Shown: one piece after another, positions 1 to 11,782 of the stretch
Position numbering within the stretch: position 1 is the first letter of the stretch
Layout of the letters: the number at the start of each line of letters is the position of its first letter
DNA from: Halichondria panicea
Lineage: Eukaryota; Porifera; Demospongiae; Suberitida; Halichondriidae
DNA length: 64,000 nucleotides
NCBI RefSeq assembly: GCF_963675165.1
Contig: NC_087380.1
Coordinates: forward strand, 2,161,803-2,225,802
Direction: 5' to 3'
The notes under the pieces: generated by a model
Told to the model about the DNA's origin: nothing
What the model saw: the letters and a program-made list of their open reading frames with translations, nothing else
Databases searched by the model: none
Made by a program: the position numbers and the translations under genes

Positions 1-476
1 TGCTAGGATTGGCCAGGGGAACCACAAAAAAGCGTGGAAACAAGAAATCCGACGAGAGCATAACTCCAATCCGTTACAACGTCATAAACATGTACAATAC
101 ATAGTATATAGACTGTGTTCCAGATCCATCTACCAGCTTCCATCCACCACATCATTCCATGCAGGTCACCAGTACGGTCCGTGCATGTTACTACGCATGG
201 ATGGACTGTGTGTACCTGTGCTCAACACTGCATGTATTAGGAACATTAATTCATCACAAATCATCATGATTATATGCCCGCACATTCCAAAATGGATGTA
301 TAATAAAAGGATTGGTCATCACCCACCAGTAAAAATTGCGTATTTATATTATATTGGCCGGGAAAACATGGAAAACTACCAGTACATGTGATTGATGTTG
401 TAACGGATTGGAGTTATGCTCTCGTCGGATTTCTTGTTTCCACGCTTTTTTGTGGTTCCCCTGGCCAATCATAGCA
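1..476. repeat. Fold-back element (partial), before last exon of gene 0
   Basis: Bases 1-80 are almost exactly the reverse complement of 397-476, with about 316 bases of unique sequence between them. The left arm begins at or before the window edge, so the outer end is not seen. It lies in the intron before the gene 0 terminal exon. No coding sequence is recognised inside, so it is best read as a non-autonomous DNA transposon of MITE type. Confidence 0.75.
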
Positions 477-664
477 ATTTTCACATTGAAATGTTTTTCT
501 AGTCGGATAAACACAGTGCTAGCTATCTGAGTACACACAGAACAACAGACTGACTGACCGACTATATACTATAAAACTCGTGGCGCCGTGGCGCACCTCG
601 GGTTAATTATGTATCTCTCTACTGTTCTGAATTTGTTAACTATATCTACATTTCCCCTCCTCAG

Positions 665-1043
665 ACATGACCTACCACCAGTGTCGCTAAAGGGTGTGGT
701 CAGTACTGGTGAGATACAATCATACGAGATAATGGAAATGGGTCACGAATACGAGGAAGTGTCCAAGTTCCAACGAGCCGTTGGTGGAACACCACCCTTA
801 CATACAAGTGGCTCCGAAAGCAAGTATGTTATAAAAACTGAGTCATCACCACCCACTCCACCCACTCCACTCACTCCACAACCCTCACAAGCGACTAACG
901 CTACTGGAAACGATACTGAGTTTACAGCGTGCGTTGCTTACAGCAGTGCACGACCACCCACAGTCGCCCCCCACATCCCACCAGCTTATGAACTAATACC
1001 CAATCCCCTGTATGCTACTGTTGACTATTTGCATATTGTATAA
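665..1043 (+). CDS. Gene 0: terminal exon of a CCP/Ig receptor, tyrosine-rich cytoplasmic tail
   Basis: This is a single 3' exon whose upstream part lies outside the window. It starts after a pyrimidine-rich acceptor (cctcag) with one base completing a Lys codon, then reads HDLPPVSLKGVVSTGE, exactly like the last exons of genes A (10369) and C (31482). The tail carries several tyrosines: YEIM, EYEEV (resembling the pYEEI ligand of Src-family SH2 domains), AYELI, LYATV and a final VDYLHI, which fits the ITIM consensus (V/I/L/S)xYxx(I/L/V). A Pro/Thr-rich spacer separates the groups. Stop TAA is at 1041. It is the only copy here keeping the distal tyrosine cluster; in A and C the frame is changed just before it. 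Homology of the exon is clear; signalling through SH2 proteins is inference. Confidence 0.8.
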
Positions 1044-1288
1044 TCTTGTCTAATGTTTTTGCTTGCATGCATTTCATTTCATTTTACATGGCATTGTCAT
1101 CAATTTTACGCATCCTTGCTATTTGCATGGACTCTACCCAACAACTGTGGATTATCATGCCATGTCGTTGAATGTGGTGGTTATTAGCCGCTAAGAACTC
1201 ATAGCCTCATCTACCATTTGAAAAGCCGTTCTGGTGACAAAAAGTAAATGTGTGGCCTGGTGGCAGAGGAAGATAGCCAGTGTCAATT

Positions 1289-1431
1289 AAAATCTGCTTC
1301 CGGATGACTTTAAAATTGCATATCGATCGTCTATTCTTTCTTTGTTACCTCCAACCACAGTGAAGTTTACAAGGGAGGAGGTACTAAAGAAAGATTAGAT
1401 GATAGGAAAATGTCCTCCGGAAGCAGATTTT
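1289..1431. repeat. Small hairpin MITE, 143 bp
   Basis: Termini aaaatctgcttccgga (1289-1304) and tccggaagcagatttt (1416-1431) are perfect inverted repeats. Inner parts also pair (ctttctttgttacctcc with ggaggtactaaagaaag). It is noncoding and sits 3' of gene 0. Confidence 0.75.
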
Positions 1432-1473
1432 AACTTTGACCTTGTGACTATCCAGTATCCTGCATATAGCCAT

Positions 1474-1850
1474 CTCTGATTTGAGAGGATGACCCTCGGA
1501 GAGTGGGAGGGGAAAACCAGAGACCACTATATATACGTACCACCCACAGGTATATAGGCAAAACTAGCTGAGCCAGTGCAAAAGTGACGGTTCGCGAGTG
1601 CGAGTACAAATCTAACGGAGGATCATTGAGAACGGAACTGTGTCCCTCCTAGGGATCTTTGGAGTGTGCATTGTAATAAGTTTTGAGTTTCATACCACAT
1701 GACTATTAGAAAACACAGTAATTATATAGCATAACTACAATACTACAAGCTTACACTATATGTAACTTACATATATTGCCAGCCCTTTCTTTCTATGGAT
1801 GAACCCAAACATACTTAATATCATGAGTCAACCAACATCTCTCTTGAGTG
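1474..1850 (+). pseudogene. Relic of RPTP tail exons
   Basis: Bases 1474-1555 match the Pro-rich exon found at 54110-54183 of gene D, including the ctcggagagtgggagggg core. Bases 1796-1850 match the end of the next exon and its donor (gatgaacccaaac...gagtcaaccaacatctc, as at 54466-54510). No continuous frame remains. The fragments are in the same order as in gene D, so they are decayed remains of a phosphatase gene 3' end that once lay here. Confidence 0.65.
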
Positions 1851-1982
1851 TATAGTCGGCTATACTGAGTATCCCTGTCAGCTTCACTTCAGCCCCACTC
1901 TACCGTATACATATACTATTTCTTACCATTTCAACCACTGTACACATATAGCTACAGCTGTTTACTAGTACTTGTGGGTGCA

Positions 1983-2231
<249 letters not shown>

Positions 2232-2497
2232 TTGCTTTCAATCTGATAGAGTACTTTAGTGTTTATTGTGAGCATTGCTTGTTGTGTTGTCCTGAGACAA
2301 TGTTTGTCCACATCTCAATAGCCTAGGGCTGTGATAGTTTAGGAACTCTAGCAAATGGTGCATGTTGCCTTTGTTTCATTTATCTGTTAACATGCAATAT
2401 GTGTGAAGTACATACAAAGTCTTGCATTGAAATGTATCAGATTCTAAATAATTGTGGGTGACTATATTTACATCGGTCATAGCATTCCCCCGTACAG

Positions 2498-2684
2498 AGA
2501 TGGAGGCAGGTTCAAGAGGATCCTTGTGTATAGAGACCCTGCTGGGGGTACGGATTTGCATGACTATATTCGAATTTGACTCTCTGCTCAGTAGCTACCA
2601 CCAACACGACAGAGAAACACAACCCTGAACTGGAGACAATGCTTAGCTAGATACCCTGCATTCCATGTGGACAGGGGCCGTTAG
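2498..2684 (+). pseudogene. Relic of RPTP last exon
   Basis: Bases 2498-2684 match the terminal exon of gene D (56050-56239) from the acceptor through to the stop (gacaggggccgttag). Indels and an inserted tag near 2648 destroy the frame that in gene D reads [16 protein letters not shown]. It lies about 415 bases before the gene A start codon. Equivalent copies precede genes C (18344) and D (35599). Confidence 0.8.
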
Positions 2685-2731
2685 TAACTGAACTAGCAGC
2701 TGTACAGTATTGTATGTGTATAGTGTAGGAT

Positions 2732-2952
2732 TACCGTATAGCGTGTAATTTTCGTGGGGCAAAATATTCGTGGTTTTCGTGGTTGGAGGTCTGACCACGA
2801 ATATTTTACCCACAAATGAAGCGACCTTGCCTATACCTTCACCTGCAGTGCTGCCAGTGCAAGCTCCAACCACGAAAATATTACCCACGAAATGTCTCAA
2901 TATTGCTGAACCACGAATATTTTGTCCCCCGAAAATTACCCGCTATACGGTA
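2732..2952. repeat. MITE with TIR taccgtatagcg
   Basis: Left end taccgtatagcgtgtaattt and right end cgctatacggta are inverted repeats of about 35-40 bases with mismatches, and a second inner pair (ccacgaatatttt) is present. The ends are TA, as for Tc1/mariner-type insertions. It lies between the RPTP relic and the gene A promoter. Confidence 0.75.
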
Positions 2953-3034
2953 TCTTTCTGTGTTCATGTGATGTATGTATGTGGGTGCATGCACACTTTT
3001 GATGTGTGGAAATTCATTGCAATGATAATTTCAG

Positions 3035-3050
3035 ACTTACTGTTGTCACT
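3035..3050 (+). promoter_or_regulatory. Gene A copy of the shared upstream box (diverged)
   Basis: The sequence acttactgttgtcact lies about 50 bases before the ATG, at the place where genes B-E have acttcctgttgtca. The TTCC core is changed to TTAC. The block after it (ataatttggagcatg) is also shared. A promoter role is inferred from position and conservation. Confidence 0.4.
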
Positions 3051-3099
3051 GAGATCACTCAACTATAATTTGGAGCATGCATGCATGAACACAACCAAC

Positions 3100-6000
3100 A
3101 TGAAGAAGTTACAAGGTGACTGTGTCTCTTGGCTGGTCCTTTTGATTGGAGTTGCTCAGCTCCTACTAGTGTGTGGAGAGGGTATGTTAACTTATGACCT
3201 CTGCCAGCAATATTCACTATTGATTTCATCCACGATCTCCTTCCAGTTGTGTGCCTGTCTCTCCCTCCCCTGAACAATGGAACAGTCTCATACAGCGACT
3301 TAACACTGGGTCTGAACACTATGGCCACCTACACCTGTATCCCTGGCTACACTCTCAATGGAAATAGTACCAGGACTTGTGGGAATGTTGGAGAGTGGAG
3401 TGGGTTTTCTCCATATTGTCAGCGTAAGTGGAACTGTTTGTGTACAGTACATCCAGTCTAGAGACTAGAAGACCAATATAATTATAGTTGTACTGTATCT
3501 CAAGATTGGAAGAAATTGTGCTGATACCGTAAAAGAATAAGCTACAACATAGATCTAGAGCACTAAAGTGCAAACCCCTGGCATGATTATAAAGAAACCA
3601 GATAGTCAGTGGCGTGTAAAATGGGGGCTTTGGGGGCTTGAGCACCCCCCTGTCCTCCCAGACAACCATGAAACTAATCCTATCACTCATGCAGTAGTTA
3701 GCTATAGCTAGCTAACTGTGCAGCTCCAAAGGTAGAGTAAGTCGCCAAACTCCGTCAGACATCAAAGTGCGTCAGGTAAAAGGGCGTGTAACGCACAAAC
3801 AAAACAAGACTGAGTCAAACTAATTACACACACTAACAGATGGCCATGGGCCTATTATCCAGCGAAAACTTAAATAGGCCAAGTCGCTTCCAGTCAGAAC
3901 AGTGATAACTTGAAAAAAACCACCGAATTTTTCGATTTTTGTCAGAATGTACCGATCGCCGTTTTTGCCAAACTACACAGCTAGAGCTAACTGACACAAG
4001 CTGAGTACAATCTAGATAGAGTGCAGTACAGAGTGGAGCAATTCCCAGAATCAGGCGACCCTGCAAAGCAGAGCTACACTTGTTTCTTTGTGAGGTTGTA
4101 AAGTGCTGAGTCAGCAATATTCTAGCTATAAGCGCTAATGGTATATAGCGCTTATAACTTTAGGCGCTATTATACTAGCGCTTATAGCCAGAATATTGCT
4201 GACTCAGCACTTTACAACCTCACAAAGAAACAAGTGTAGCTCTGCTTTGCAGGGTCGCCTGATTCTGGGAATTGCTCCACTCTGTACTGCACTCTATCTA
4301 AATTGTACTCAGCTTGTGTCAGTTAGTTCTAGCTGTGTAGTTTTTCAAAAACGGCGATCGGTACGTTCTGACAAAAATCGAAAAATTCGGTGGTTTTTTT
4401 CAAGTTATCACTGCTCGGACTGGAAGCGACCTGGCCTATCTAAGTTTTCGCTGGATAATAGGCCCATGGCCATCTGTTAGTGTGTGTAATTAGTTTGACT
4501 CAGTCTTGTTTTGTTTGTGCGTTACACGCCCTTTTACCTGATGCACTTTGATGTCTGACGGAGTTCGACGACTTACTCTACGTACGTGCAGCCATAGATA
4601 CTGTACACTCCGTGGATGTGAAACGTAGGTAGTATACGGGTAGATTACGGAGTATTCGTGTTCACTCACTGCAACGGCACCCAGCTGCAGAAATGGACAC
4701 TTTTAGTGTTGTTTTTCTTGCACAGCTGCGCACTTGTGGCTTCAGTTGAGGAGAAGGCTTGCTGTACTCGTAGGTGGGAGGTAAGTCTATCATAGAGCAT
4801 GTATATTGAGCCTACATTATTAGTGGATAGCCTTTTGGAACTCATTTTTGTCTGTAACTTACTAGGTGACAAGTTTGTGGTTAGGCGATCTTTGGTTGGG
4901 TTTATGGTTGGAACATTTCGCTTTGCTTTCCTGTTAGTCTATGAAGTGAAGTACTGGGAGAATGTGTTCAGCACTTAAGGAAATGTATAAGGCTAGCAGA
5001 AAACTGAATGATAGGTCAAAAATAGGTGTTCAACAGTACCTATCTTGTGGTTAGGCAATCTTGCCAACAAAAAGCTCCATCACTTAAATGATGTGGTCAT
5101 TCAATAATATAGATGTCCTTATACCAGGAGAATCTATTTTGACCCTCAGTAAATGTTTTGTTATTTCAGGAAAGCGTGTCTTTTTGTGGTGAACATGTTT
5201 ACTCATACAAATGTACTGTATGATGATAATGCATACATGATCGTACAACAGCGGCCTGAGTAAATTATTATTACTAACATACTTTTTTAATTTAGGTAAT
5301 GCTCTATCACCAAAGGAAGCGGAAAGGAGCATAATTATTCCCTGATGCAAGACTAACAAACAAGTGTACGAGCACAAGTAGCGATAAGACGAAGAAGAAT
5401 CCTCCTTCAACTTTAAATCAGTTTTAGTGGTCCATTTAGTTGTCTATTACTAAGTCTATCTCCGTGCATGGATGCCTGCCTATATAATATTCTGTGTGCA
5501 TACATGCTGTGCTATATATACAATGTCATCACAAAAATTAAGTCAGCAGTGTACATGTAGCTAGATCAGGTTCCAATATGATTTCTGCATTTCCACTTTC
5601 ATTCATGAACATCTCTCTTGGCTCTCCCTGCGCAGAGAATCAGTTAGCACTGGAAGAACTTGGACTGGGAGCTTCAGTTATCCTATCACTCACACGTAGT
5701 TACTGTTATTATTGTATCCATGCAGTAGATTCCGTATACTATAGGGAATTTCGGATACTCGGTCCGTGTCATCCGTTGCAATGAGTGTTTCAGGACTTTT
5801 GGTAGTGGGCGGAAGTGTTTCACATCCACGGAGTGTACAGTATCTATGGTGCAGCTTTCTATCTCGATTACAAGTCATGACCACGCCCAATTGAGCATGC
5901 GCAATCAGCATTGCCATATTCCAATGTTGTTATGTAATGCATAATAGCTGATCAAGATCCTCTGCACTCTCCCAGTCACCTCTTGCTCCACTGAGAGATT

Positions 6001-9000
6001 TTGAGAAGCAATGACTAACACTAGAGTGACTGGACATCCCCATTGCAGTGGTTGACCAGTTTACTAGGATGTACCCCAGAAGAATAGTGATTGGAGATCC
6101 TACAAGATGACTGACTCATACTTGATACTCTTATTTAATATCACGCTATGCATGTAAAAGACGCGCCGCAATAAATGTGGGGGCGTAAAATCGCGCACTA
6201 TGCACGCGGCGGCCCTATTTTTTTCTGTGCTCTTGAGCACCTCCCTGCTTCAATCTCTAGAAACGCCCCTGATATAGTGATATATAAATGCAGTGCATAT
6301 GTGATGCAATCTGAGAAAAGAGTTTACATATGTTTCAAACAATATGTATAGACATAGGACTGACTGATCCTCCCACCTGCTCTGACCTAACTAATCCGAC
6401 CAATGGAATGATCAACTACAATAATATGGGGACTGTTAGTATGAGACCAGTGGGAACTGTGGCCACCTTCACCTGTGACACTGGCTACATTCTCGATGGA
6501 AACCCCACTAGGACTTGTGGGAGTGATGGAGTGTGGAGTGTGTCAGCTCCTATTTGTCTGCGTAAGTGAAATGGGATTTCGTACAATACAATTTTTTTAA
6601 ATTCTAATTACCCATCTAGAAAAACTGATTTGTTCTGACCTCACTCTCACCAATGGATACGTTACCTATGGCAGTGATAGATCTACTGACAACAGACCAG
6701 TGAACACTGTAGCTTTCTTCCACTGTAATCCTGGCTACACCCTCAATCTCACTGGAGGGAGCTTGCTCAGGGTCTGTATGAGTAGAGGGATCTGGAGTGG
6801 GTCAACTCCAACTTGTCAATGTGAGCTCAGTAAACTCTATATATTCAAAGTTTCAAACAATTGGGTATAGACATAGGACTGACTGATCCTCCACCCACCA
6901 CCTGTTCTGACCTGACTAATCCAACCAATGGAATGATTGGCTACAATATGGGGACTAGTAGTCAGAGACCACTGGATACTATGGCCATCTATACCTGTGA
7001 TACTGGCTACACTCTCAATCATGATACCACACGCAGGGTCTGTGTGAGTGGAGGGATCTGGACTGGGTCAGCTCCAACCTGTCAAAGTTAGTAGTGAAGT
7101 ATATTATTACATGTACAATCATTCAATGAGCAAGTCATTAATAACCTATACAGCCATTGAGTGTCCTCCTCTACCAACCATTACCAATGGTATGATCTCC
7201 TACTCTCCTGATGTCACCCCTGACTATGACCTGGGAACTGAGGCAACCTACACTTGTGAGGCTGGGTTCTATCTTGAGGGTAATGAGGTACGTGTGTGTA
7301 TGGATGATGATGGAATGGACGCCATTGGAGTGTAGAGTGATCAGGAGCCAAGCTGTGTTCGTAAGTTATCAGCGAAAGTGTAATTCATTTGTACTGTACG
7401 AACCGGAAGAACATACATACACATTATTATAGTGCTTGTCAAAGAGAGTTTTGTAGCTCCATAAAAAGTTATATACATGTATGTAGGACCGACTGCTGCT
7501 CCATCCACCACATGCTCTGACCTGACTAAACCAACCAATGGAATGATTGCCTACAATATCGAGACTAATAGTCTGAGACCAGTGGACACTGTGGCCACCT
7601 ACACCTGTGACACTGGCTACACTCTCAATGGAGACACTACCAGGGCTTGTGAGAGTGGTGGAATGTGGAGTGGGTCAGCTCCAGTGTGTCAGTGTAAGTG
7701 GAATGAATTTTCCGTTTTTCATGTTATGTATGGATTCTCATACAGAGATACTCTGTTCCGACCTCACTCTCATCAATGGAAACATTGTCTACAATGTTGG
7801 ATCCCCTGACAACAGACTTATCTTCTCTACAGCTACCTACAGCTGCAATCCTGGCTACACTATCACTGGAGGGAGCACTACTAGGGTCTGTGTGAGTGGA
7901 GGGATCTGGACTGGGTCAGCTCCAACCTGTCAAAGTTAGTAGCAACATTACATGTACAATCATTCAATGAGCAAGTCATTAATAACCTATACAGCTATTG
8001 AGTGTCCTCCTCTACCGACCATTACCAATGGTATGATCTCCTACTCTCCTGATGTCACCCCTGACTATGACCTGGGAACTGAGGCAACCTACACTTGTGA
8101 GGCTGGGTTCTATCTTGAGGGTAATGAGGTACGAGTGTGTATGGATGATGATGGAATGGACGCCATTGGAGGGTGGAGTGGTCGGGAGCCAAGCTGTGTC
8201 CGTAAGTTGTACTCTGTATAATTATTAGTGTTGGTTGATGTGTTTTCTTGTCATGTGGTATTATTACTCTTTATAATTATTATCACAGTCATCACTTGTC
8301 CCCGTCTCCCTGATCATACCCACACTTCAATAACCTACTCTACTGACACCACACCACCTTTCACCATTGGAACACGAGCAATGTACACCATCAACTGTCC
8401 TGAGGGCATGGAGAGAGACGGAGGAGATGATGTGAGGACTTGTACTAGTGATGGCAATAGTATCATAGGGGTGTGGAATGGATCTGCTCCAACCTGTACA
8501 GGTAATTATCTTATACATGTGTACGACAAATGATTGCTTAAGTTTGCTTTTTCCTATAGCTCAGAAGGTGTATCTATCTCATGGGAACACACACTACTAT
8601 GCCAACAACACTGCAGTCATCATTTCAACCATTATGACAACAAATGACACATCCTTGACCTGTCACACTGACTCAACCACCTGCTGTAGAGGTGTTGACA
8701 ATCCAGTGAGATCTAATGGTTTCGGAGAATGGTTTTTTCCTATTGGAGAGAGTATTGCTCGGAACAGTGTCACTGGTGATGGGTTTTATTGGACAAGATT
8801 CTATCAAGCTATCAGACTGTATCGTCAAGGTGATACCCAGACTCCACTGGGAACCTACTGCTGTAGAATACCTTACAATACTGGAGAGATGAGGACATTC
8901 TGTGCTAGTCTTGTTGGTGAATATCTGCTTAGCATGCATGGCATCATTCTAGGCATCATTCTAGGCTATAAAATTATAGTGGTAATATAGAGTCGTGTGG

Positions 9001-10708
9001 CTGAAAACATGGCTTATATATTATTCAGTGTAAATAATTGATAATCCTTCTCAGCAACACAATGTGACCCACTGATAAATACTCCTGATAATGGAAATGT
9101 GATTTACTCAAATCAATTGGACGATGGCAAGTACACCTTTGGAACCGTAGCCACATACACCTGCTCTCCCGGCTATGGTCTGAGAAGTATAGAGAATCGA
9201 ACATGCATCACTGTTGATGATGGAGGTACAGTCGGGATATTCAGTGGAAGTGAACCAACTTGTGATCGTGAGTTAGCTGAATAAATGAGGGATTAGTTGA
9301 CAAACTTTGTAATATTAACGGCAATTACTTTCTTCTACAGCCATTGAGTGTCCTCCTCTACCGACTATTACCAATGGCATGATCTCCTACTCTCCTGATG
9401 TCACCCCTGACTATGACCTGGGAACTAATGCAACCTACACTTGTGAGGCTGGGTTCTATCTTGAGGATAATGGTATACGAATGTGTGTTGATGATAATAG
9501 AATGGACGCCATTGGAGTGTGGAGTGGTCGGGAGGCAAGCTGTGTCTGTAAGTTATCAGCAGAAGCAGTTACAGCATAGGAATATTTGCCACTATTATTT
9601 TTAGCTAGTATACTGCATGTCCCTCTGTACGTCCTTGATCATAATTATACGTAAGTTGCAAAATGTCAGAACAATTGATTGACTAACTGTTTATCATTTT
9701 CCCAGCCGTCCCCCCTCCTGTACGTTCAGTGTTATTCCAGCTCAGACTCACCAACATCAACAACTGTCCTGACTGGGTGGTGAGTGCTAAGAATTTCCTA
9801 AAGCAAACAGTACTGTTTCTCTCTCTACAGGACCAGGATGGGAGGATAGAAGCTGTGATGAGCACATTTGCTGCCGAGGTGGAGAGTCACTGTGGGTGTG
9901 GTTTCTCAAGCATGGTCATGACTGCCCCTCTCTTCCGCTGCTTCCCTGGGTCGGACAGAGCTGTTACATTCCGAGCCACTCTAACCGATTCCAGGCTCCT
10001 CACTCCCATACAAGACTGGATACAAAGCAATGGATTCATTCCCATTCAGAATGTACTGATTGAAATGGACAAGTCTTGTCCAGTACAGATATTGAGCCAT
10101 ACAGACACAGAGTGCACCAATCAGCCTACAGCTGCAGGGAGCAGTGACATAGCCGCTGTGGTCGGTGGAGTGGTGGGAGTGATCATTGTGGTTGTGGTGG
10201 GCGTTGTCATCATAGTGATTGCTGTACTGTTGTTCAAAAGCAGGAGAGAGAATTCGAAGCTGACCGTCCACAGTAGAACAAAGTGAGTCAATAAATTTAA
10301 ATTTTTTGTTACTCTACCGTAAAAAGATTCTGAATTCTCCATACAATAATCTTACATTCCTCCCCCAGGCATGACCTACCACCACCAGTATCGCTAAAGG
10401 GTGTGGTCAGTACTGGTGAGACACAACCATACGAGATGATTGAAATGGGTCACGAATACGAGGAAGTGTCCAAGTTCCAACAGGCCGTCGGTGGAGAGTA
10501 TGACATCATTGGAGCACCCTCACAGACAACTGGCTCCGAGAGCAAGACTCCTATAAAGACTGAGTTGCTACTGCCCACTCCACCCACTCCACCCACTCCA
10601 CAACCCTCACAAGCGACTAAAGCTCCCGGAAATGATATTGAGTTTACAGAGTGCGTTGCTTACAGCACGACCACCCACAGTCGCCCCCCACAGTCCACAA
10701 GCTTGTGA
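3100..10708 (+). CDS. Gene A: CCP/Ig single-pass receptor with short tyrosine tail (one in-frame stop)
   Basis: Sixteen exons can be joined: 3100-3181, 3247-3423, 6352-6561 (acceptor may be 6358), 6620-6820, 6871-7086, 7154-7360, 7487-7693, 7746-7934, 7995-8201, 8289-8501, 8560-8916, 9055-9267, 9341-9547, 9706-9779, 9831-10282, 10369-10708. All donors are GT and acceptors AG, and the total is 1184 codons with the frame kept to TGA at 10706. Order: signal peptide [15 protein letters not shown]... (1-28), nine CCP (each with CxxL, YxC, GY, C, W and final C), Ig (about 637-755, with CHTD, WFFPIGE, GTYCC), two CCP, SEA-like domain (about 896-1010), TM (about 1027-1053), tail of about 130 residues. 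CCP5 (7154-7360) has TAG at 7333 where other copies have Trp TGG; the exon is phase 1-1 and could be skipped. Unlike B, C and E it lacks an N-terminal Ig exon. The 2.9-kb intron after CCP1 is filled with transposons. A membrane receptor role is well supported; the ligand is unknown. Confidence 0.8.
3732..4581. repeat. Giant palindrome, arms about 400 bp
   Basis: Bases 3732-4130 and 4190-4581 are near-perfect reverse complements about a centre at 4156, where gcgctata-type short palindromes occur. The two 94-residue mirror reading frames (3833-4117 minus, 4196-4480 plus) are the same arm read twice and are not genes. It is in the long intron after CCP1 of gene A. Confidence 0.9.
4588..5853. repeat. 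Long inverted-repeat element adjoining the palindrome
   Basis: Bases 4588-4624 (gcagccatagatactgtaca...) recur in reverse complement at about 5817-5853, and weaker matches continue inward (actgcaacgg with ccgttgcaat). The 1.2-kb interior has no recognised gene. Together with 3732-4581 and smaller debris near 6160-6290 it accounts for most of the intron between CCP1 and CCP2 of gene A. Confidence 0.6.
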
Positions 10709-11782
10709 ACTATATAAACATGAAACTGCAAACTGATATATACAGAATTTGTGTTGACTGCTCTAGCAATTATTTTAATGATACATTCATTTGCTTGTAT
10801 TTGCATGCATGGGCCTTTTTTTGGCTATTACAAATTTATGTTCAAAGACTTTGGTCTGCATTTGCATTTACACGTTCTTGCATGTGTAATGTCATCACCA
10901 GTCCTTCGTGAATATGAATATGACGAGGTATCCTCATTGTATAGCCATTCCCATTAATTGACACATTGGTATTCATGAGAAGATAGCTTGGAGTGGTTTG
11001 TGCTTGCTTTCAATATGATATAGAGTGCTTTAGTGTTTATTGTGAGCATTGCTTGTTGTGTTGCCTTGAGGCAATGATTTTGCACCTCTCAATTTCTACC
11101 TAGGGCTGTGAGATAGAACTCCAGCAAATGGTGCATGTTGCCTTTGCTCCATCCTAGTCAATCTGTATTTAACAGCTGATCCTATACCATGTAGATCTAT
11201 TGCCAACTCATGTATAATTATATAGACTACCTGTATACTATATAGTGCAATCATTTCACTTTGTTTTGAAGTCATAATTATAACCACCCACCCCACCTCA
11301 AGAGGAGATGGTTCTCGAGACATGCTCACTGGCATGGTAAACCTTTCCTTGGTTCGACCCAAGGATAATGTGGAGGAGTCCTCAACCACGCCTTGTCACA
11401 CACACACCATCGACATTGTAAGTTAAAGGGAAGGGCAGTGCATTGCTGTAGTGACTGTGTCTATAGAGAGAGGCCATTAGCTACATGAAAATTGATTGAC
11501 TACAAGTATGTATCTTGTACTGGTCAATAGAGCTTAAATTGGTACTGTACAGTTCTATGCCTTATGTTGCTTTGAATTGATGCCAATAGCTTGTTGTATA
11601 ATAATGATACAGAGTCTAAATGCTGTGTCTATGTGCTCAAGAGTACTCTTATGCATGTATGTGGGTGCATGTACATTTTATACTTCCTGTTGTCATTAAT
11701 TAAAGTGAATAGATGTAGATCTACATGTAGATTCTAATAGATCTACACTAGAATTACCAATGACTGCATGCAAGAAGACAGC
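10709..11782 (+). other. Intergenic A-B: repeated array spacer
   Basis: No gene is seen. Bases 10965-11160 repeat the spacer also present at 2240-2370, 17745-17900, 34470-34630 and 54670-54860 (gtgagcattg...gcctagggctgtga...tagcaaatggtgcatgttgcc). Bases 11270-11480 match 17980-18190 upstream of gene C. In gene D this material is the last intron of the RPTP, so here it marks a lost phosphatase end. No RPTP last-exon relic was found in this interval. Confidence 0.6.
11682..11695 (+). promoter_or_regulatory. Shared upstream box, gene B
   Basis: The box acttcctgttgtca lies about 88 bases before the ATG. Its reverse complement contains acaggaagt, which matches the ETS-family consensus (A/C)(C)(A/C)GGAAGT. 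The same string occurs before C, D and E. Confidence 0.45.

Noticed and set aside
3833-4480. Mirror-image 94-residue frames on opposite strands
   Set aside because: They are the two arms of one palindrome, without homology, start context or splice support.
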